Below, in pieces: positions 5,525 through 10,555 of a DNA stretch of 10,555 nucleotides. The DNA is from Opitutaceae bacterium (GTDB lineage: Bacteria; Verrucomicrobiota; Verrucomicrobiia; Opitutales; Opitutaceae), in NCBI GenBank assembly GCA_005787865.1, contig SXZN01000286.1, forward strand, positions 1-10,555. The letters are read 5' to 3'. The position numbers and the translations under genes were made by a program. Each line of letters opens with the position of its first letter. The first letter of the stretch is position 1. The notes below the pieces were generated by a model. It was given only the letters and a program-made list of their open reading frames with translations. It was not told the DNA's origin and did not search any database.

Positions 5525-7012
5525 ATGAGCACTTCATCACCTCATCCTGATTCTCAGCCTAGTCCTGAGCATCCTAAAACTCCCTCGGCGCGCTCAGCGC
5601 ATCAGCCGATGGTGGATTCTGTCACAACCATCAATTCTGATGGGTCGCGCTATTTTCTTTATCCCGCAGATGCGCGCGGACGATTTTCTCTCGCCCGTCG
5701 GCTAAGCGCTTACGGGCTGATTGTCGTTTATCTGCTGCTCCCCTGGATTCCCGTGGGTGGTCACCCCGCGGTCTTTATCGATATAGCCGAGCGGCGTTTT
5801 CATTTTCTCGGTTATACTCTCGCGGCGCAGGATACTTGGTTGCTTTTTTTTGGCGTCAGCGGGCTCGGCTTTGCCCTGTTTTTTCTCACGGCACTCTTTG
5901 GGCGTCTGTGGTGTGGGTGGGCTTGTCCCCAAACCGTTTTTCTCGACCACGTTTTCCGCCGGATCGAACGGTGGTTGGAAGGCGACGCCGTGGCGCGGCG
6001 CGCCTTGCAGTTGGCGCCGATGGGGCCGAGTAAGTTCGCGCGGCGGGCAGTTAAACACCTGCTCTATTTTTTTGCCTCCTTACTCATCACCCATCTGTTC
6101 CTCGCGTATTTTGTCAGCTTGCCGGAACTTTGGTTGTTTATGCGGGCGGCTCCCGGTGAACATTGGGCCGCCTTCCTCTTTGTTTTTATTGCGGCGGGAT
6201 TGCTGTATTTCAATTTCGCTTGGTTTCGCGAACAGCTCTGCATCGTGATTTGTCCTTACGGTCGGCTGCAGTCGGCGCTGACCGATGATCACACGCTGGT
6301 GATTGGCTATGATGCCCGGCGGGGTGAACCGCGCGGGCGCGCGGGGACTCCCGCCGCGGGGGCCTGCATTGCTTGCAATCGTTGCGTCCAAGTTTGTCCC
6401 ACCGGCATTGATATTCGGCATGGTCTCCAATTGGAATGTATCGGCTGCGCGGCGTGCATTGACGCCTGCGACGAGGTCATGACAAAAATTCATCGGCCCC
6501 TGGGTCTCGTTCGTTATGATTCGCTGGCTGGGCTCACCGGCGGAGTCACTCGTTGGGTTCGCCCACGGACTATTCTTTACGGTGGGCTCCTTCTCTTGGG
6601 GATCATTGTGGCTACCTTTGCGTTCTCCTCGGTGCAGCCCGCCAATTTTCTCATCTACCGCATGAGTGGCGCCGCTTATTTTGTGGGGGCTGAAGAGGTG
6701 CGCGATCAATTTATGGTGCGGATCGTCAACAAGCGCCCGACGCCCGCGACCTTCACGGTTAGCTTGGAAGGTTTGCCCGCGGGGATGCGGCAGACTGGTT
6801 TTTTGGCGCCGGTGACGCTCGCTGCTCAAGAGGAGTTAGTCAGCCCTCTCATCTTATTGATCGACCGAAAATATTATCACGGGGCCTTTAAGTTCACGGT
6901 AAAAGTCGCGGATGCCGCCCGTACTTTTAGTCTAGCGCGGTCAGTTGAGTTCATGGGCCCCGACGCCAATTTGCTGACAGAAGATGATCATGAAAAACAT
7001 CGCCATCGCTGA
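5525..7012 (+). CDS. ccoG: CcoG/FixG cbb3 oxidase accessory protein, iron-sulphur membrane protein
   Basis: This 495-residue protein belongs to the CcoG/FixG/RdxA family of polyferredoxin-like membrane proteins; family members have been linked to copper(II) reduction for cbb3 assembly. The N-terminal region has the family pattern INSDGSRYFLYPADARGRFS (residues 36-55). Membrane helices lie at about 61-77, 104-124, 177-198, 214-232 and 347-366. Cysteine motifs of the NapH-like core are WCGWACPQTVF (C130, C134) and CIVICPYGR (C239, C243). Two 4Fe-4S sites follow: C281, C284, C287, C291-P and C305, C308, C311, C315. The C-terminal part from about 385 is a beta-rich periplasmic domain (VSLEGLPAG), as in full-length CcoG. 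All expected cysteines are present and the length is normal for the family. The ATG at 5525 follows CCACGC, as at ccoS, with no Shine-Dalgarno. The 3' end overlaps the next gene by 23 bp. Confidence 0.97.
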   Translation: MSTSSPHPDSQPSPEHPKTPSARSAHQPMVDSVTTINSDGSRYFLYPADARGRFSLARRLSAYGLIVVYLLLPWIPVGGHPAVFIDIAERRFHFLGYTLAAQDTWLLFFGVSGLGFALFFLTALFGRLWCGWACPQTVFLDHVFRRIERWLEGDAVARRALQLAPMGPSKFARRAVKHLLYFFASLLITHLFLAYFVSLPELWLFMRAAPGEHWAAFLFVFIAAGLLYFNFAWFREQLCIVICPYGRLQSALTDDHTLVIGYDARRGEPRGRAGTPAAGACIACNRCVQVCPTGIDIRHGLQLECIGCAACIDACDEVMTKIHRPLGLVRYDSLAGLTGGVTRWVRPRTILYGGLLLLGIIVATFAFSSVQPANFLIYRMSGAAYFVGAEEVRDQFMVRIVNKRPTPATFTVSLEGLPAGMRQTGFLAPVTLAAQEELVSPLILLIDRKYYHGAFKFTVKVADAARTFSLARSVEFMGPDANLLTEDDHEKHRHR

Positions 7013-7187
7013 ATCTGGCCCGGTGGCCTCTTCCCGACCGCTGGCTGCCGCTAGCGATCGCTCGCTCTGGCTCTGGGTGAGCGCGGGCTTTCTTTTGTTG
7101 GGCATGCTGTGGGCAATTTTATTTATGGTCGCGCATTCGGTGCAGGTTAAATCGGTGCCGATCATTAAAGCGGGAGGGCGATCATGA
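6990..7187 (+). CDS. Small single-helix protein in the ccoH position, possible truncated FixH
   Basis: This 65-residue protein lies between ccoG and the genes leading to ccoI, where FixH/CcoH is usually found. It has a polar N-terminus of about 26 residues, one membrane helix (about 27-49, LWLWVSAGFLLLGMLWAILF) and about 15 residues after it. FixH proteins start with a similar Trp-containing helix but usually run to about 150-170 residues with a periplasmic domain; that domain is absent and the frame ends cleanly. The ATG at 6990 is preferred over one at 6984, because AGAAG (6979-6983) sits six bases before it. Overlap with ccoG is 23 bp, and its stop shares bases with the next ATG (ATGA at 7184-7187), so translation is probably coupled. 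A role in oxidase assembly is inferred from location only; it might be an unrelated small membrane protein. Confidence 0.6.
   Translation: MKNIAIAESGPVASSRPLAAASDRSLWLWVSAGFLLLGMLWAILFMVAHSVQVKSVPIIKAGGRS
7173..7177 (+). promoter_or_regulatory. Strong Shine-Dalgarno for the TauE/SafE-type gene
   Basis: GGAGG ends six bases before the ATG at 7184 and lies inside the end of the preceding small gene. It is the clearest ribosome binding site in the cluster; most other starts have none. Confidence 0.7.
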
Positions 7188-7885
7188 CGGGCGCACTCGC
7201 TGGTATCACGGGACCGGGCACCGCATTTATAGCCGGACTGGTCACCAGTTTGCACTGCGTCGGCATGTGCGGCCCTTTGGCGTGTGCCCTTATGCCTGCG
7301 GTGCGGAATGATGCGGACCCGCAGGTAGTCGCGACCACTTATCATCTGACCCGGTTAGCCGGTTATACGCTACTGGGCGCGGTGGCGGGCGGCGTGGGGC
7401 AGATCCCGCTTACGCTGCTCAATGGGAGCGGCCTCACCTATTTACCCTGGCTGCTAGTCGTATTTTTTATCGCGATTGCTTTTCGACTCGATCAGCGCTT
7501 GCCGCGTCTGCCGCTCTTGGGGCGGGCTTATGCGGCCTTACTGACGCGATTGCGTCAGGGTTCGCGCATCCGGGCGGCGGCCGCACTCGGGGTCGCCACG
7601 CCCTTGCTGCCCTGTGGACCACTTTATTTTCTGCTCTCACTGGCCCTTTTCTCAGGCACCGCTCTGCGCGGGGCAGAAACTTTGTTAGCGTTTGGCCTCG
7701 GGACGGTCCCGTTGCTCTGGTTGGCCCAAGCTAATTATCAATGGCTGCGCGCCCGATTGAGTCCGCTGGTCCTAGCACGCACGCAAAAAGGGTTGGCGCT
7801 CGGCATCGCGCTGCTGCTCGCCTGGCGCCTGCGGGGCACCCTCGGGTTAGGCGGACTGGGCGTCGCTGACTTTGTATGTTTTTGA
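7184..7885 (+). CDS. TauE/SafE-type (DsbD_2, COG2836) membrane protein of the cbb3 assembly cluster
   Basis: This 233-residue protein has about six hydrophobic segments (near 10-38, 54-76, 86-102, 131-159, 163-184 and 203-216). It resembles the sulfite exporter TauE/SafE or DsbD_2 group often found beside ccoI and ccoS. Two conserved-looking sites stand out: H24-C25 followed by MCGP with C29 (TSLHCVGMCGPLAC), and PLLPCGPLYF with C144, each within a membrane segment. Paired cysteines in helices resemble those of DsbD/CcdA thiol-disulphide or metal-handling proteins. In this setting copper supply or thiol reduction for oxidase assembly is more likely than sulfite export, but that is inference. 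It starts within the stop of the small upstream gene (ATGA) and has a good Shine-Dalgarno. Its stop is one base before the chosen ccoI start, so the two are probably translationally linked. Confidence 0.85.
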   Translation: MTGALAGITGPGTAFIAGLVTSLHCVGMCGPLACALMPAVRNDADPQVVATTYHLTRLAGYTLLGAVAGGVGQIPLTLLNGSGLTYLPWLLVVFFIAIAFRLDQRLPRLPLLGRAYAALLTRLRQGSRIRAAAALGVATPLLPCGPLYFLLSLALFSGTALRGAETLLAFGLGTVPLLWLAQANYQWLRARLSPLVLARTQKGLALGIALLLAWRLRGTLGLGGLGVADFVCF

Positions 7886-7886
7886 T

Positions 7887-10463
7887 ATGAGGACTGACTC
7901 AAACAATTTGGTGGACGGGGATGAACGGGACAGGGCGCGAGTGCGTGGACTGCGTGCCGACCGACCCATCCCCGTTCACCATTGTCATCATTGTGGAACG
8001 CCGCTCACAAGCGACGCGACCCGGGCGCCGGGCTTTTGCTGCGCGGGGTGTAATTATGTTTATCGCCTCGTGCATGAACATGGCCTCGATGGTTACTATA
8101 AAATTCGCGATTCACTGGTCGCTCCTGTGGGCGAAGCCGTTTTTCAGCCGCGCGATTATGCGTGGTTAAGCGAGCGGCAAAATGCGGCGGAGCAAGTTCC
8201 GGGCACTCCTGAACTGACGCTGGAAGTGCAGGGGATTTCTTGTGCAGGTTGCGTTTGGCTCATTGAAAAAGTTTACAACCAACAACCCGGGGCACTCCAT
8301 ATCGAGACTGACGCCCAACTGGGCCGGATGCGACTGCGGTGGACGCTGGGGCAATTTGTGGCGCCCGATTTTGCCCGGACGCTGCAATCTTTTAATTATC
8401 TGGTGGGGCCGTTGGGCGCGGAGCCAGCCGTGCCCGAGAGTCGTCGCTTGGTGCGGCGGGTGGGGTTGTGCGCGGCGTTTTCCATGAATGTCATGCTGTT
8501 CACGCTGCCAGTTTATTTTGGGATGGAGCCTACTTTCCCCTATGCGCGGCTGTTTGGATGGTTAGCGGCAGCCTTTGCGACTTTAAGCGTGCTGGCGGGC
8601 GGCGGTTATTTTTTCTCACGGGCCTTCCGCGCGCTCCGGGAGGGTGTGATGCACATCGATCTGCCGATCGCGGTCGGCATCATCGGTGCTTATGCGGGTT
8701 CGCTTTATGGTCTGCTGGCGGGCCGCGAGGCATTTGTCTATTTTGATTTTGTCGCCGCCTTTATTCTGCTGATGCTTTTTGGCCGTTGGGCGCAAGTTAC
8801 CGCGGTAGAACGAAATCGCCGCCGTTTGCTGACCGCGCAATCACGGCCGGATAAAGTTGCCGTCATTAATGCGACCGGCGTCGCTGTCGAGCGGGCCGTA
8901 GAATTACTGCAGCCGGGGGAATCTTTTGAAATTCGCTCGGGTCAAGTTGTCCCGGTCGAAGCACAGCTAGAGACGGCCTTCGCTACTTTTGGCACAGCTT
9001 GGATCAATGGAGAGTCAGATCCGCGCGAGTGCCGTGCTGGCGGGCGCGTGCCTTCCGGCGCGGTGAATTTAGGGCGCGCTACCGTCCGATTGTGTGCCGT
9101 CCAGCTCTGGGCGGACTCGCTGCTCGCGCAGTTGCTGCGGCCCGCCCAGCGCGATGGCTACCGCCATCGTTTTCTCGAGCGAGTGATCACTGGTTATTTG
9201 GTGGCGATTTTTCTCATGGCCTTCGGCACCGGCTTCGCGTGGTGGTTTGCGACCCACGATGCCGTGCAGACTTGGTCGGTCGTGACGGCGGTGTTGGTGG
9301 TTTCGTGTCCCTGCGCTATCGGCTTAGCTTTTCCTTTAGCAGATGAGTTGGCCACTGTGGCGCTCCGGCGGTCGGGGGTGTATGTGCGCGAGTCTGACCT
9401 TTGGCCGCGGCTGGGGCGGATTAAGAAAATTATTTTTGATAAGACGGGTACGCTCACCTTGGAGACGCCGGTCTTAAAAAACCCCGAAGTGTTGGCGGCC
9501 CTGGCGTCGTCAGAATATGCCGCCCTCTTAGCCTTGGTGCGCGATAATCCGCACCCGGTTAGTCAGTCGCTTTTAGAGAATTTGCTAGAGGGGGAGCGGG
9601 ATCAGCAAAGTTTACCGCCTAGGTTCGGCCCCGATTCTGTTCCGGTCGAGCACCGCCTCCCTGAGGAAATTAAAGAGGTCGCGGGCTATGGGGTTACGTT
9701 GCGCCAAGCAGCTGGTCTGTGGTCCTTGGGTCGTCCTGGTTGGCGCGGGGGTATCTTCGGCCCAAATAATCCCTCAGGGGACTGGCCCACCTTGGGGTAC
9801 GATACGGAATTTGCCCTCGATGGGCAGGTGCGGGCGCGATTTTCTTTTGTTGATACTACTCGCAGCGGCGCGCGCGAGGAGATCGATGCTTTGCGTGCCC
9901 TCGGGTTTGAGGTTTTTATCCTCAGTGGTGATCGCGAGGCCAAGGTGGCGGCCATGGCCGTCGCGCTGGGGTTGCCATCGGCCAACGCGCTGAGCGAATG
10001 CACGGCAGGGGAAAAAGCCGATTGGCTCCGCGCGCACGACCAACGTGATACCTTAATGCTCGGCGATGGGGTTAATGACAGTCTCGCTTTTGAGGCGGCT
10101 TTCGCCCGGGGTACGCCGGTTATTCACCGGGGCGTGCTGGAGTCGCGCGCTGATTTTTATTATCTTGATCGCGGGCTCGCGGGCCTCCGGCAACTTTTTT
10201 TGGTCAATACAGCGCGTCGCCGCACGCAGGCTTGGTTATTGGTTTTCTCCGTCGCATATAATGCCCTCGCGGTGGGGCTTGCGGCCGTTGGCCACATGAG
10301 TCCGCTCCTCGCCGCGATCTTGATGCCCGTCAGCTCTTTGTTAACGTTGGCGATTGTCTTGCTCGGTATGCGCAAGGTCGCCGCTGGGACGCCGCGGCAC
10401 CGCAGCGCGCCGGCGATCGTCGCGCCGGCCCCCCAGTCCGCGGCGGCGGAGTGGGTCGAATGA
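7887..10463 (+). CDS. ccoI: CcoI/FixI copper-translocating P-type ATPase for cbb3 oxidase assembly
   Basis: This 858-residue P1B ATPase exports copper ions, in this family for insertion into cbb3 oxidase. The N-terminus carries a Cys/His region (HHCHHCGTPL at 31-40; CCAGC at 51-55) and then an HMA metal-binding domain with GISCAGC (C119, C122). The transport site is SCPCAIG (C474, C476). Phosphorylation site is DKTGTLT (D518), nucleotide-binding His is in NPHPVS (H556), and the hinge motif is GDGVNDS (726-732). Eight membrane helices are expected; the last pair, YNALAVGLAAVGHMSPLLAA and MPVSSLLTLAIVLLG, is typical of CcoI. The actuator loop reads INGES (E376), where most family members have TGE. 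About 30 Ala/Pro-rich residues end the protein. The ATG at 7887 is used; an in-frame TTG at 7872 would add five residues and overlap the previous gene. Neither has a clear Shine-Dalgarno. Confidence 0.95.
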   Translation: MRTDSNNLVDGDERDRARVRGLRADRPIPVHHCHHCGTPLTSDATRAPGFCCAGCNYVYRLVHEHGLDGYYKIRDSLVAPVGEAVFQPRDYAWLSERQNAAEQVPGTPELTLEVQGISCAGCVWLIEKVYNQQPGALHIETDAQLGRMRLRWTLGQFVAPDFARTLQSFNYLVGPLGAEPAVPESRRLVRRVGLCAAFSMNVMLFTLPVYFGMEPTFPYARLFGWLAAAFATLSVLAGGGYFFSRAFRALREGVMHIDLPIAVGIIGAYAGSLYGLLAGREAFVYFDFVAAFILLMLFGRWAQVTAVERNRRRLLTAQSRPDKVAVINATGVAVERAVELLQPGESFEIRSGQVVPVEAQLETAFATFGTAWINGESDPRECRAGGRVPSGAVNLGRATVRLCAVQLWADSLLAQLLRPAQRDGYRHRFLERVITGYLVAIFLMAFGTGFAWWFATHDAVQTWSVVTAVLVVSCPCAIGLAFPLADELATVALRRSGVYVRESDLWPRLGRIKKIIFDKTGTLTLETPVLKNPEVLAALASSEYAALLALVRDNPHPVSQSLLENLLEGERDQQSLPPRFGPDSVPVEHRLPEEIKEVAGYGVTLRQAAGLWSLGRPGWRGGIFGPNNPSGDWPTLGYDTEFALDGQVRARFSFVDTTRSGAREEIDALRALGFEVFILSGDREAKVAAMAVALGLPSANALSECTAGEKADWLRAHDQRDTLMLGDGVNDSLAFEAAFARGTPVIHRGVLESRADFYYLDRGLAGLRQLFLVNTARRRTQAWLLVFSVAYNALAVGLAAVGHMSPLLAAILMPVSSLLTLAIVLLGMRKVAAGTPRHRSAPAIVAPAPQSAAAEWVE

Positions 10464-10555
10464 CGGCGATTCCAAGATGGACAACTTTGGGCCGCTGCTA
10501 AACATCCGCGGATGCACGATCTCCAGCACCTCTTCGAGCAAAACCAAAAGTGGGC
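10464..10555. other. Unassigned 92 bp after ccoI
   Basis: No terminator, with stem and T-run, follows ccoI inside the window. A + strand frame opens with ATG at 10477 and runs to the edge (26 codons, starting MDNFGPLL), and a minus-strand frame from 10547 is also open through it. Neither can be identified. A 12-bp palindrome, CATCCGCGGATG, lies at 10503-10514. Confidence 0.3.

Noticed and set aside
6080..6829. 249-codon minus-strand frame within ccoG
   Set aside because: It lies wholly inside ccoG, which has intact cysteine motifs, and the translation is low-complexity, rich in Arg, Pro and Gly.
7872..7886. TTG start for CcoI overlapping the previous gene
   Set aside because: It adds only five residues, and the ATG at 7887 lies one base after the previous stop; it remains possible but less likely.
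10503..10514. 12-bp palindrome CATCCGCGGATG after ccoI
   Set aside because: A perfect 12-bp palindrome is expected a few times by chance in a window of this size, and there is no T-run to make it a terminator.
1..10555. Search for mobile elements, CRISPR arrays, tRNA or rRNA genes and defence genes
   Set aside because: No transposase or integrase, regularly spaced repeats or tRNA-like clover-leaf was seen, and nearly all coding space belongs to recognised families.

Overview
The window carries one nearly complete gene set for a cbb3-type (C-family) haem-copper cytochrome oxidase, preceded by an unrelated convergent pair: an AraC-type regulator and a potassium channel. The host is a Gram-negative bacterium able to respire at low oxygen. 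A fused CcoN-CcoO, a one-haem CcoP, a small FixH-like protein and starts mostly without Shine-Dalgarno sequences would fit Verrucomicrobiota (Opitutales-like). That placement comes from gene architecture only and is tentative.

Region 1 (1-1570): the 3' part of a PocR-domain/AraC-HTH regulator enters from the left edge on the + strand. It converges on, and overlaps by 77 bp, a minus-strand voltage-sensor-type K+ channel gene. Region 2 (1571-1994): a 424-bp intergenic stretch separates the channel gene from the oxidase genes. It contains a two-box motif present twice (1716-1747 and 1802-1848), the best candidate control region for the oxidase cluster.

Region 3 (1995-10463), all + strand and tightly packed: ccoS, the fused ccoNO, ccoQ, ccoP, ccoG, a small ccoH-like gene, a TauE/SafE-type (DsbD_2) membrane protein gene and ccoI. 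CcoNO and CcoP form the oxidase: haem b and the haem b3-CuB site in the CcoN part, haem c in the CcoO part and in CcoP. CcoQ is the small stabilising subunit. CcoG, the CcoH-like protein, CcoI (copper P-type ATPase) and CcoS are assembly and copper-delivery factors; the TauE/SafE-type protein is probably part of the same job. From ccoG to ccoI the genes overlap or almost touch, suggesting translational coupling. In the structural part, the gaps hold stem-loops.

The family is well known, but this version has unusual details: ccoS lies at the head of the operon and has a Cys/His-rich tail, the CcoN-CcoO junction seems to carry two extra membrane helices, CcoP has one haem site, CcoH seems reduced to its membrane anchor, CcoI has NGES in place of the usual TGE actuator motif, and tandem hairpins lie between ccoP and ccoG. 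I found no CRISPR array, tRNA, rRNA, insertion sequence or defence system, and no evidence for a wholly new system.
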